From Bernardetia sp. (lineage in GTDB: Bacteria > Bacteroidota > Bacteroidia > Cytophagales > Bernardetiaceae), in assembly GCA_020630575.1 (NCBI GenBank), contig JAHDBD010000002.1, positions 124,001 to 188,000 of the forward strand: a stretch of DNA of 64,000 nt, given 5' to 3'. Position numbers and translations under genes: made by a program. Below are positions 55,629 to 63,877 of the stretch, in pieces. A model generated the notes under the pieces. That model did no database searches, had not been told where the DNA came from, and worked only from the letters and a program-made list of their open reading frames with translations. Every line of letters begins with the position of its first letter. Positions within the stretch are counted from its first letter, which is position 1.

Positions 55629-56477
55629 ATGTCTTACACTTCTCATACATTAAATTCTAATCATTCTCATATCATTGGCAGAACTGACCCTATTACAGGC
55701 GATTCTGTCAAAGAAAATGATAAGGTTGTTTTTTGTACTGTCTGTAAATCTTGTTTTTTGGAAGATAGTTGGGTTTATATGAATGAAAGGCATTGCGAGC
55801 AAAATCAAACGCTTGATACTATTCCTGCTTTGGCATCTAGACTTGTTTCTAAGAAAATAAAAGACGAGCTTATTACAGAATTAAAACATGGAGGAGTTGT
55901 TTTTCAAGCTGTGCTAGTTACTTTGGTAGTTTCTTTTTTAGTCTCTCTTTCTGCTTTACAACAGACTGTTTATCAAGTTGATACTGAAGCTATTGGTGCA
56001 TTTTCTATTTTAATAAGTGCATGTTTAGGATTTATTGTTGGAGTTATTACTGCTAATGATTCATTTGATGAACTTATGGGACTTACAAAAAATAATGTGC
56101 GTCTTTTCACTAATCGTATAGAAATAGGAAAAGATAGTTTTTCTTGGAGTGACATAAAGCAAGTTAAGTTTCAACGAGAAATGGAGGTTATACCTAATGG
56201 AAATTATCCAACAACATCAAAAATCCCAACTTTATTTATTTATTTCCATGATGAAACAAGACAAATCAAAAACCTTCCTACAAAAGATTATGCTACAATA
56301 GAGTTATTTTTGAAAGGATTAGCCAAAATATCAAACTTTACAGAAGTATATTTGTACAGCGAGCAATCACAAGAATATATAATTATCAAAAGAATTAAAG
56401 AAAATACCAAAGGAAATATCATCGTAGGAGAACCATTTAGATTATTAGCTGATTCTACCTATCCTAATCAATTTTAA
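55629..56477 (+). CDS. Cys-rich/2-TM/PH-like protein, copy 3
   Basis: The 282-residue copy begins MSYTSHTLNSNHSHIIGRTD. The Cys cluster is FCTVCKSCFLEDSWVYMN with RHCEQNQTL. The membrane helices are VLVTLVVSFLVSLSALQQ and FSILISACLGFIVGVITA. The PH-like part, NVRLFTNRIEIGKDSFSWSD, is nearly the same as copy 1, while the ending (AKISNFTEVYLYSEQSQEY, IIVGEPFRL) is closer to copy 2. This mosaic pattern suggests gene conversion among copies. It lies 35 bases after copy 2. Confidence 0.75.
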   Translation: MSYTSHTLNSNHSHIIGRTDPITGDSVKENDKVVFCTVCKSCFLEDSWVYMNERHCEQNQTLDTIPALASRLVSKKIKDELITELKHGGVVFQAVLVTLVVSFLVSLSALQQTVYQVDTEAIGAFSILISACLGFIVGVITANDSFDELMGLTKNNVRLFTNRIEIGKDSFSWSDIKQVKFQREMEVIPNGNYPTTSKIPTLFIYFHDETRQIKNLPTKDYATIELFLKGLAKISNFTEVYLYSEQSQEYIIIKRIKENTKGNIIVGEPFRLLADSTYPNQF

Positions 56478-56482
56478 AGAAA

Positions 56483-56520
56483 TGCCTTACAATTCCCACA
56501 AATTAAATTTATTCATTCTC
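56483..56520 (+). pseudogene. Stub of a fourth paralogue copy
   Basis: Starting six bases after the copy 3 stop, ATGCCTTACAATTCCCACAA repeats the opening of the paralogues (M.Y.SHKLN) and continues to CATTCT before homology ends. It is then replaced by unrelated sequence leading into the 80-bp dispersed repeat at 56553. It is best explained as the 5' remnant of a fourth tandem copy. Confidence 0.6.
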
Positions 56521-56552
56521 TACAGTTTGTATTTAGGTAGTTCAGACATCTT

Positions 56553-56632
56553 GTCTGAACATAAAAAAGCAGTATTTTATCCTATTCAATAGTCTAGAGG
56601 ACTCTCATACAAAATAACCGTGATAATCTTTA
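56553..56632. repeat. Dispersed 80-bp repeat, copy B
   Basis: From GTCTGAACATAAAA to GATAATCTTTA this stretch aligns with 12143-12222. It follows the stub of the fourth paralogue, and its end abuts a TTG that serves as the -33 element of the next promoter. An upstream palindrome (GTTCAGACATCTTGTCTGAAC, only its arms counted) overlaps its left edge. Confidence 0.65.
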
Positions 56633-56663
56633 TTGCAAAACGAAAGTTAGAAATGTATATTTG
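56633..56663 (+). promoter_or_regulatory. Bacteroidota-type promoter for the LolC/E-like gene
   Basis: TTG (56633-56635) is followed after 20 bases by TATATTTG (56656-56663), a full match to the TTG/TAnnTTTG pattern. The transcript would begin about 35 bases before the GTG start at 56705. Confidence 0.6.
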
Positions 56664-56704
56664 TCTTTAATTTTGACAAAATATAAAAAACCAATAAAAA
56701 TATA

Positions 56705-57922
56705 GTGAATTTTTCGCTTTTCATAGCCAAACGCATCCGAAGTCAGAAGGGAAGTAGTTTTTCGAAAGTCATTACACGCATTGCTATCGGAAGTATTGCG
56801 CTCGGAATTGCTGCTCTTATTATTTCGATGGCAATTTTTGAAGGTTTCAAACAGACTATTTTGGATAAAATAGTGAGCCAAACAGGGCATATTCAGATTC
56901 TTAAATTTGATATGAATAATTCTTTCGAAACAAGTCCACTTTCTACACAACGAGATTTTTATGAAGAATTAAAAAAACAAGATTATATTTCTCATATTCA
57001 TCCTTACACACAAAAACCTGTTTTACTACGAACAGATGAAGATTTAATGGGATTAGTTTTGAAAGGAGTGGATAAGCAATATGATACAGTAAGTTTTAAG
57101 AAAAATCTTGTAGAAGGTCGTTTTATTACTTTTGATACAAGTAGTTATTCAAAGGAAATTATTATTAGTCAGGATACAAAAGACAAATTACGTCTTAAAG
57201 TGGGTGATGATTTACTTGCTTTTTTCTTGCAAGACCCACCAAGACAGCGAAAACTAGAAGTTGTAGGCATTTATCAAACAGGAATTGAGGATTTTGATGA
57301 GCGTTTGGTGTATTGCGACCAAGGACTTTTACAGCGTCTCAATGACTGGGGCGATACGCTTGTCGGTGGTTATGAGGTTTTTTTGAAGGATTTTGATAAT
57401 ATAGATACTCTCTATAATGAAATAGAAGCTAATAGCGATTATGATATGTATCTTCAAAAAGTAACCAATACGTTTGCTCACTTTTTTGAGTGGTTTTCGA
57501 TGGTAAACAAAAATGTAACTATCTTTTTGAGTGTTATTCTGTTTGTTGCTCTTTTCAATGTTGTTTCTGTGCTTTTGATTCTGATTACTGAACGTGTTAC
57601 GATGATAGGAATGCTCAAAGCACTAGGCGCAACAAGTAGTCAGATTCTGAAAATATTCTTTCAAAATGGCTTAGTTATTCTTTGGAAAGGAATTTTGATA
57701 GGAAACATAATCGGAATTTTGTTTTGTCTGATTCAAGATACTTTCAAAATTATTCCTTTAGATATTGAAACTTATTATATGAGTAGCGTTCCAATTTCGT
57801 GGAATATTCCTTTGATTTTGATGCTCAACTTTGTTATAATTGCTTTAGTTCTTTTCATTCTTTGGATTCCTTCTATTTTTATTAGTAGAATAAAGCCTAT
57901 TAGAGCTATACGATTTGATTAG
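56705..57922 (+). CDS. ABC transporter permease, LolC/E-type
   Basis: The 405-residue protein begins NFSLFIAKRIRSQKGSSFSK with a GTG start, followed by the first helix (IAIGSIALGIAALIISMAIF) and a large periplasmic MacB-like domain (about residues 45-270). Three C-terminal helices follow, with the cytoplasmic signature LLILITERVTMIGMLKALGATSSQILKIFF written here as separate parts ITERVTMIGMLKALGA and SQILKIFF. This is the layout of LolC/LolE and related FtsX-like permeases, which extract lipoproteins from the inner membrane. No ATPase gene lies beside it, so it would pair with a LolD-like subunit encoded elsewhere. Confidence 0.9.
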   Translation: MNFSLFIAKRIRSQKGSSFSKVITRIAIGSIALGIAALIISMAIFEGFKQTILDKIVSQTGHIQILKFDMNNSFETSPLSTQRDFYEELKKQDYISHIHPYTQKPVLLRTDEDLMGLVLKGVDKQYDTVSFKKNLVEGRFITFDTSSYSKEIIISQDTKDKLRLKVGDDLLAFFLQDPPRQRKLEVVGIYQTGIEDFDERLVYCDQGLLQRLNDWGDTLVGGYEVFLKDFDNIDTLYNEIEANSDYDMYLQKVTNTFAHFFEWFSMVNKNVTIFLSVILFVALFNVVSVLLILITERVTMIGMLKALGATSSQILKIFFQNGLVILWKGILIGNIIGILFCLIQDTFKIIPLDIETYYMSSVPISWNIPLILMLNFVIIALVLFILWIPSIFISRIKPIRAIRFD

Positions 57923-57985
57923 ATTTTTAATTGTTTTGGGATATTAGGCTAGAAAACAAAAAGAACTTTTGATTTTTTATAAAAA

Positions 57986-58021
57986 AAACTCCTAATTTCT
58001 TTTTTTGGAAATTAGGAGTTT
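57986..58021. terminator. Bidirectional terminator between convergent genes
   Basis: AAACTCCTAATTTC pairs over 14 bases with GAAATTAGGAGTTT around a T-rich loop. It ends the permease transcript and the convergent small-protein transcript. Confidence 0.8.
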
Positions 58022-58051
58022 GTGCTTTTTTAGATTTTATCAAAAGATTGA

Positions 58052-58207
58052 TTATTCTTTTTCAATTTTAGGAAGTCCATGTTTAGCAATTATTTCTTGT
58101 ACTTTCGCTAATTTTTCAGGGAACATATTCCTATTTTTGTATTGTTCTAATCGTTTACTAAAAACGACTTTTGAATCTTTTTCTTTGTTTGAGTCTTCTG
58201 TTTTCAT
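58052..58207 (-). CDS. Small 51-residue partner of the DUF6934 gene
   Basis: An ATG at 58207 opens 51 codons to a TAA at 58052. The product starts MKTEDSNKEKDSKVVFSKRL and continues with EQYKNRNMFPEKLAKVQEII, charged and helical, with no Cys or membrane segment. It follows the DUF6934 stop by 14 bases on the same strand, so the two are co-transcribed and likely function together. It is too short for standard gene calling but has regular codon use. No family is recognised; the pairing recalls two-gene toxin-antitoxin-like or immunity modules, with no direct evidence. Confidence 0.65.
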   Translation of the reverse strand: MKTEDSNKEKDSKVVFSKRLEQYKNRNMFPEKLAKVQEIIAKHGLPKIEKE

Positions 58208-58221
58208 AATTTTTGGTTGAT

Positions 58222-58665
58222 TTATTTTTTGGTTATTAAAAATGCTTCGTAATTTTTACCTACTACAAATTTTTCCCATTCTTCTTGTTCTGTAAATCCA
58301 AAAATAGAAAAATTAGTTTGAATTTCTTTTAGGTTGTTTGAAATACCTATCCTATACAATCGTGTTCTGACAGCCGTACTTCCTGTGGCTACTATCATAG
58401 CATTTGGATATTTTTCAGTAAAATCAAAAATCGTCGCTGCAACTGTAGATAAAACTTTCTCACTATCTCCATTATTAGTAACGGATAAATCGTCTATTTC
58501 GTTCGTTTCTTCATTCAAATCTCCAAAACCTAAATTATATACGTTCTCAACTCCTGTATAAGAATAAGTAATCATTTTTCTAATACTCCCTTTTATTCCT
58601 ACACTTACAAATTCAAAAATTAATAAATCTTCTTCAAATTCATATACATATTTAGGTTTATTCAT
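58222..58665 (-). CDS. DUF6934 family protein
   Basis: The 147 residues start MNKPKYVYEFEEDLLIFEFV and contain the conserved run YNLGFGDLNEETNEIDDLSV, TNNGDSEKVLSTVAATIFDF and VATGSTAVRTRLYRIGI, which match from memory the small Bacteroidota family DUF6934. The function is unknown. It has no signal peptide or membrane part. A 51-residue gene follows 14 bases downstream. The start ATG at 58665 follows an AT-rich stretch with no evident promoter. Confidence 0.8.
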   Translation of the reverse strand: MNKPKYVYEFEEDLLIFEFVSVGIKGSIRKMITYSYTGVENVYNLGFGDLNEETNEIDDLSVTNNGDSEKVLSTVAATIFDFTEKYPNAMIVATGSTAVRTRLYRIGISNNLKEIQTNFSIFGFTEQEEWEKFVVGKNYEAFLITKK

Positions 58666-58871
58666 TTTTATAACTTTATGAAATAATATACTTATCTTGC
58701 TCTATTGGTGCAGGAGTATTGTGTGATTTGAAATTTATTTATAGCTAATTTAATAAAAACTTTTGGGTTTGTGAAAATTGTAATTCATAGTTTTATTTAT
58801 AACATAGCCAATAATTCTCAATTCTGTTTGTAGTGAACCTATAAAGCTACTTTAAACCACATGACAGCTAT
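58666..58871. other. AT-rich gap
   Basis: No supported gene, hairpin or promoter is seen in this gap between the frameshifted gene and DUF6934. Confidence 0.4.
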
Positions 58872-59218
58872 CTAATATCCTTCATATTTATGAAAAATAC
58901 ACCAATAATAGTTAAGTTCAGGAAAAATATTTTCTCTTTCAACGTTGATACTTTGAACTAGAAATTCATTTAAGATAACTTTAGTAATTCCATAAGAATA
59001 CACATGATCTTTTATCTGAGGAATTATATCTTCATTAATTCTTTGTAAGTTAAATTTGTTAGTTCATTCGCAAAAATTACTAACTCTAGTTCGTTATTTT
59101 TTGGCATTGCAATATAAGCTCCCAACATATTATCTGTTATATTATGTACAAAAGCTCCATTTACAATTAGAAAAATATCATCAAATATTTTATCATTTGT
59201 CCATTTTTTGTTTAGCAT
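58872..59218 (-). pseudogene. Frameshifted hypothetical gene
   Basis: From ATG 59218 an ORF reads MLNKKWTNDKIFDDIFLIVN and continues to ELTNLT before reaching a TAA near 59024. The -1 frame over the same bases continues as QRINEDIIPQIKDHVYSYGI and TKVILNEFLVQSINVERENI, ending YYWCIFHKYEGY at a TAG at 58872. Together they make a plausible protein of about 115 residues, so one base has probably been lost or gained around 59045-59060. The upper part alone would be 64 residues. No family is recognised. A sequencing error cannot be excluded. Confidence 0.55.
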
Positions 59219-59369
59219 GATTTTTATTTCCTAAGAAGAATTAACTAGATTTTATCGAACATTTTTTACTCAGCTTTCAACTGTGTATTTTGTATTTCAA
59301 ATATAGTACAAACTCACTCGTTTCTAAAATTTTATATTATATTTGGAATACAAGGCTAAAAACAAAATT

Positions 59370-59771
59370 ATGAGAAATATACTCTACGAAACAGACAAGT
59401 TAAAAATAGAACATGAATTTGAAAACACTCGGCTGGTAGATAAAATGACTGGTAAAGTTTTATTAGAAGATGATTTTTATGGAGAACCTGATGTTGCTTT
59501 AATTGATAAAAATAATAAATGTGCAATAGTTGCTAATTTACATTTGAGTATTTGGACAGATACAGGTCGTACTGCTTCAATACAAACAAAAGAATTTAGA
59601 TGGATACATTCTTTGAGAGTAAAAACAGAAAGAATAGTTGAAGTTCTAACTGACCCTTGGAGTGAGATATCTGCTATTTGGGAATTAGATATAGAAACTT
59701 TTGACACAAATAAAATCAAAAACTTTACAGATTATCATTTAAAAGAACATATAGAAAATATAATTTGGTAA
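59370..59771 (+). CDS. Hypothetical soluble protein
   Basis: From the ATG at 59370 the product is 133 residues (a TTG-opened extension adds nothing). It starts MRNILYETDKLKIEHEFENT and contains LLEDDFYGEPDVALIDKNNK and a Trp-rich middle (LHLSIWTDTGRTAS, EFRWIHSLRV, WSEISAIWELDIETF). There is no signal peptide or membrane segment and I do not recognise a family. It lies 16 bases before the RecQ-like gene on the same strand, so co-transcription is likely. Confidence 0.65.
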   Translation: MRNILYETDKLKIEHEFENTRLVDKMTGKVLLEDDFYGEPDVALIDKNNKCAIVANLHLSIWTDTGRTASIQTKEFRWIHSLRVKTERIVEVLTDPWSEISAIWELDIETFDTNKIKNFTDYHLKEHIENIIW

Positions 59772-59787
59772 ACAAAAATTATTCCTT

Positions 59788-62700
59788 ATGCAACACTATT
59801 CAGCAGGTTATACCAACACAACCAATCATTTTGTCATTCAGAATTTACCTTTTTTCTCTCAAAAAGTGGTTGAGGAAGAAAAGACTAAATTTGCTTTTTT
59901 ATTGCGTTTTTTGCAGCGCAGTTTGGTAATGCCATTGCCTGAAGAATTGGCTGAGAGATTTAATACACAAGACAATCAAGTAGAAAATTACATTCCTCTG
60001 CTTCCTTTACAGATTTCAGAAAAAAATAAATACATCCCAAAATGGAAATTTGAGCAGCAGAGCAAACAAAATAGTTCTGAAAAAGCCATGCGTTTGTTTT
60101 TGCGTGAACGCTTACAAAGTTATTTACCCGAATGGGGATTTTTAGAGTTTTTATTTTGGTCAAATGCTTCTTTATCAGATGTTTTACAGTTAGAAATTAC
60201 TCAAGATGATGTAAATACAGAATTAAAAGATACAGTTATAAATTTTTATTTGCCAATTGCAGAACTAGCCGTTTTGATTGTTGTTAGCAGTAAAGAAAGA
60301 GAAAAACAACAAAAAATTGAACAAAAACTACGTTCGAAGGGAATTTATGTCGTGAGCTTTACAGCTGAAGAGATTATAAACGAAACTGATTTGATTCGTG
60401 AAAAAATGGAATGGATTCGCCACCAAGTAGAAAAACCTATTTTTTCAAATAAACTCAGAGAGTGGTACAGAACAGCAACCAATCAGCCTAGAGAAACAAT
60501 TATTACCCAAGTTTGGTGGAAAGCTGCTCTTATTCGTGTCCAGATTCTGACAGCAGAGATGCTTTTTAGAGGAGTTTGGAAACTAGATGATAAAGCATGG
60601 AAAGCTGTTTTTTTGATGCGAGAAAAGGAACAAATTCCAAAAGAAATTATAGAATTAGCTATTGAGAGCATTCAAAAATTAGTTTCGCAGTTATTTCCAG
60701 AATTACCATTTGTAGCTCCTAAAGTTTCTATCACTACCGTTTTTTCCGAAATAGAATTAAAACAAAGCGACAATAGAGAAAACAATCAAGAAATACTAAA
60801 AATAGATTTTAGTATTCTGCATCGTTGGACAGATTCTGATAAGAATAGAAATTGGATAAAAATACGAAATGAATATGCTGAAAATTATCGTTTTTCATTT
60901 CATTCTGATGAAGGAAAACCTTTATCCAAACAGTTTCCTGTTCTTTCTCACTCTTTTTTTCAGTCTGATTTTCACAACTGGAGTTTTGATGATAATAATG
61001 ATTTAAAACGCTCCAAATTTTTACTCAATCATTTTTTCAATTCAGAAACAAGCCCAAGTTTAAAAGAAAATTCATCTTCTTTTATTCAAATTTTGCTTGC
61101 AAAAGCTCTGAATGGTCAGTCTGTTTTGGCAAATATTCCTTTACAGATTGACTCTAATTTCATTTTTGGTTGGCTTTCTGTTTTACAATCTTCTCCTTCA
61201 CTTCTTGTCTGTGCTTCTACTGATGTTGCTTTGGATAAAATGGAAGAATTGGCTAAAAATGGAGTAGATAAAATCACGGTTTGGCATTCTGAAATGAGCA
61301 GTCAAGAAGTAAAACAGGCACAAGATTTAGTAAAAGAAAATAAAGTTTTCTTGCTAATCTTGACAGCCGATTTACTTAACACAAAGGAGTTTAAAAACTT
61401 TATAAGAAGTGAAGACTCTACTACTAAAAATCAAATAAACTGGGCATACTTCTTAGTTGATGAAATTCATCGTTTTTCAGAGTGGAGTTCTCAACATAAA
61501 GAAGAATATATTGCTTTAGAAAGTATTTATTACAATTATTTTGATGCAGCAAAAACACCTTTTGTATTTCTATCCCATTTTTTAGATCAATCTGCTTCAA
61601 AGTCTATTCAAAATACTTTCAAAGTAGAAGAAAATGATTTTTATGCTTCTGTAAGTGCTTCTGAATTTTTGGAAAATAAAATATCTAATTTTGAATTTAT
61701 AGAAACAGAGAATACATATTCTGCTCTTGTAAATATTCTCAAAAATATTCAAAATGAGACAAATAAAGAAAGTATAAAAAATAAAGGAATAATTTTTACT
61801 TCGGGAGTAAATGGAAGTACAGGCTCTTATCTGCTTTCCGAACGATTAGAGTTTGATTTGAAGCGAAAAGTTTATCCCTATTCTGTCAAAATTCCACAAG
61901 GCTCACATGACGACAAAGAAACACATTTTATAAAACGAAATTATTTAAGACATGCTCTCAAAACTTCTCAAGACGTACTTGTAGCTTCTACTTCTGCGCT
62001 TAACTCTGGGATTAATTTGGAGAATTTAGATTTTGTTATTCAATATGGATTACCAAAATCTTTGACTCAACTTTTAGATATTTCGAATAGAATAAAACAG
62101 AAAAACTCAAAAACCTACATCATTTTTCAAAAAGAAAAAGATGAAAAAACACTATTAAAACTTTTTGAACCAACTACTCGCCTTTCAGATATTCGCAATA
62201 TGAATAGAGATGTAAGTTGGCTGGGTGGCGATATGTATAGGCATCTGTTGGAATGGGCTTCTAAAGTTGAGCCTGTTGAGGAAGAAGTAGAGTTTATGAA
62301 GCAATTTTATGATAAATATTGTTTAATAACAGATACAAAAAACGATGCAGAAGAACAAAAAGATAAGATTATCAAAACTTCAGAAGTGGAAATTTCAGAT
62401 TTAGACTTTAGACTTTTTTCTCAAAAAGTAGATAGAAAACTAACTGTAGAAAGAACAATTATTCGTTTTCATCAAATGGGAATTTTATCTAATTGGGAAT
62501 ATTCAACACATATTTCGAATACAAAATTCAAGATTTGGGTGCAAGCACATAATCAAAATACAGTTAGGAAATATATTTTCGATATTATTCAAACTCATCA
62601 ATCTGATTTTGAGATTCATAAAGATGAAAAATATGCAGGTATTTTCTCAAGAAAAAATTATTCTATTTTAGAAAAATACTGTTTCTTGTTTCTACAATGG

Positions 62701-63420
62701 ATTCATGAAAATAGTATTTATCATCTCAAAAACGATTTAAAAGAACTCTATCACTACGCCAAAAGTCAAGTAGAAAAAAATCAACCTATTACGTCTGTTT
62801 TTGTAGAGCCTTTTCTTCATCCTTCTTCTATAAATAGGCTACTTTATTTTATTGAAAAAGAAAATAATTTAATTCAAGAGAATAAAATATATTTATTATC
62901 CAATCAAGAAATAGATTGGATTTTTGAAGAACTTAAAAAGATGAATCAAGATGAAGATGAAAATAAACAAATTAGCTTATTTTTTATAGAAAAATGGCGA
63001 AAAAGAGTAAACCAAAATACGCATCAAAAAGTAAATCAGCATACCGTTTTAGATTTTTATAAAGCCATTTTAGAGCTTTCTTTAGGAATAAAACCAAATA
63101 ACAATAAAGGGTATTTTGATATAGAAAACGCTCCCAAAACATTATTTGGTTCAGTTGAAAAGATAATAAAAAGTACAATCAATACTAACAACATTGATTA
63201 TTTTATAGAAAAATATGTATCTTTTGGAATTGATTTTTCAGAAGAAGCAAAAGCATATATTTCAGAAAGTATTTTGATGAGTGAAAGTAATTTAGAAAAT
63301 AAGCCGTTACGAGCTACTCAAATTTATTCGTATTTAAAAGATATGCATAGTCTTACTGTCTTGCTTCAATTAGAAGTAGAAAAAATGAAAACAATTCATC
63401 TTGAAGTACAAGGAGTTTAA
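59788..63420 (+). CDS. RecQ-like superfamily 2 helicase relative with degenerate ATPase site
   Basis: The 1210-residue protein has an N-terminal region (about residues 100-215) with EWGFLEFLFWSNASLSDVLQ, FYLPIAELAVLIVVSSKERE and KLRSKGIYVVSFTAEEI, which fits a remnant of a restriction-endonuclease-like fold. The helicase-like core (about 437-804) resembles RecQ: LVDEIHRFSEWSSQHKEEY in place of DEAHCISQWGHDFRPEY and VLVASTSALNSGINLENLDF in place of the SGMGID motif. Walker A is lost (NGQSVLANIPLQIDSNFIFG has no GK[ST]), and the arginine finger (QETGRAGRDG in RecQ) reads DISNRIKQKNSK. The C-terminal 355 residues are unassigned and helical. ATP hydrolysis seems unlikely; a DNA-binding or defence-linked role is speculation. 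Confidence 0.75.
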   Translation: MQHYSAGYTNTTNHFVIQNLPFFSQKVVEEEKTKFAFLLRFLQRSLVMPLPEELAERFNTQDNQVENYIPLLPLQISEKNKYIPKWKFEQQSKQNSSEKAMRLFLRERLQSYLPEWGFLEFLFWSNASLSDVLQLEITQDDVNTELKDTVINFYLPIAELAVLIVVSSKEREKQQKIEQKLRSKGIYVVSFTAEEIINETDLIREKMEWIRHQVEKPIFSNKLREWYRTATNQPRETIITQVWWKAALIRVQILTAEMLFRGVWKLDDKAWKAVFLMREKEQIPKEIIELAIESIQKLVSQLFPELPFVAPKVSITTVFSEIELKQSDNRENNQEILKIDFSILHRWTDSDKNRNWIKIRNEYAENYRFSFHSDEGKPLSKQFPVLSHSFFQSDFHNWSFDDNNDLKRSKFLLNHFFNSETSPSLKENSSSFIQILLAKALNGQSVLANIPLQIDSNFIFGWLSVLQSSPSLLVCASTDVALDKMEELAKNGVDKITVWHSEMSSQEVKQAQDLVKENKVFLLILTADLLNTKEFKNFIRSEDSTTKNQINWAYFLVDEIHRFSEWSSQHKEEYIALESIYYNYFDAAKTPFVFLSHFLDQSASKSIQNTFKVEENDFYASVSASEFLENKISNFEFIETENTYSALVNILKNIQNETNKESIKNKGIIFTSGVNGSTGSYLLSERLEFDLKRKVYPYSVKIPQGSHDDKETHFIKRNYLRHALKTSQDVLVASTSALNSGINLENLDFVIQYGLPKSLTQLLDISNRIKQKNSKTYIIFQKEKDEKTLLKLFEPTTRLSDIRNMNRDVSWLGGDMYRHLLEWASKVEPVEEEVEFMKQFYDKYCLITDTKNDAEEQKDKIIKTSEVEISDLDFRLFSQKVDRKLTVERTIIRFHQMGILSNWEYSTHISNTKFKIWVQAHNQNTVRKYIFDIIQTHQSDFEIHKDEKYAGIFSRKNYSILEKYCFLFLQWIHENSIYHLKNDLKELYHYAKSQVEKNQPITSVFVEPFLHPSSINRLLYFIEKENNLIQENKIYLLSNQEIDWIFEELKKMNQDEDENKQISLFFIEKWRKRVNQNTHQKVNQHTVLDFYKAILELSLGIKPNNNKGYFDIENAPKTLFGSVEKIIKSTINTNNIDYFIEKYVSFGIDFSEEAKAYISESILMSESNLENKPLRATQIYSYLKDMHSLTVLLQLEVEKMKTIHLEVQGV

Positions 63421-63454
63421 TTTCATTATCTGCTAACAAAATTATTGACTTATT

Positions 63455-63874
63455 ATGGAAACTATCAAAAAACCGTACGCTATTTTTGATTATTCAGAAT
63501 TTCCTTTAGTTCACATTAAACTGACTAATGTTGAAATTACAGACCAAAATTTTCAAGATTATGTAGATGAAGTAGGCAAGATTTATGAAAAGGGACGCTA
63601 TGCAATCCTTTTAGATGCAACAGACACAAAATATGTAGAAGCAAAACATCGTATTATGCAAGGAAATGCTCTAAAATTAAATAAAAATAATGTTGCTCAA
63701 TTTTCTATTGGAATGGCAATTATTGCTCCCTCAGTATTACAGAGAATGCTTTTGGAAGCTGTCTTTATAATAAAACCGTATCCAAGTGCAGTAAAAGTTT
63801 GTAAAACGAAAGAAGAAGCTACTCAATGGATAAATGACCTTTTAGAAAATGAGAATCTAGAAATAGAAAAATAA
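63455..63874 (+). CDS. SpoIIAA/STAS-like protein
   Basis: The 139 residues start METIKKPYAIFDYSEFPLVH and show the alternating strand-helix pattern of small STAS/SpoIIAA-like proteins: VHIKLTNVEITDQNFQDYVD, EKGRYAILLDATDTKYVEAK and VAQFSIGMAIIAPSVLQRML. In spore formers STAS proteins are anti-sigma-factor antagonists regulated by SpoIIE phosphatases, three of which are encoded in this window, but no direct link can be shown. A paralogue starts four bases downstream. Confidence 0.75.
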   Translation: METIKKPYAIFDYSEFPLVHIKLTNVEITDQNFQDYVDEVGKIYEKGRYAILLDATDTKYVEAKHRIMQGNALKLNKNNVAQFSIGMAIIAPSVLQRMLLEAVFIIKPYPSAVKVCKTKEEATQWINDLLENENLEIEK

Positions 63875-63877
63875 AAA

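Noticed and set aside
58005..58220. 71-residue plus-strand ORF near the terminator
   Set aside because: It runs through the terminator hairpin and lies antisense to the better-supported 51-residue gene.
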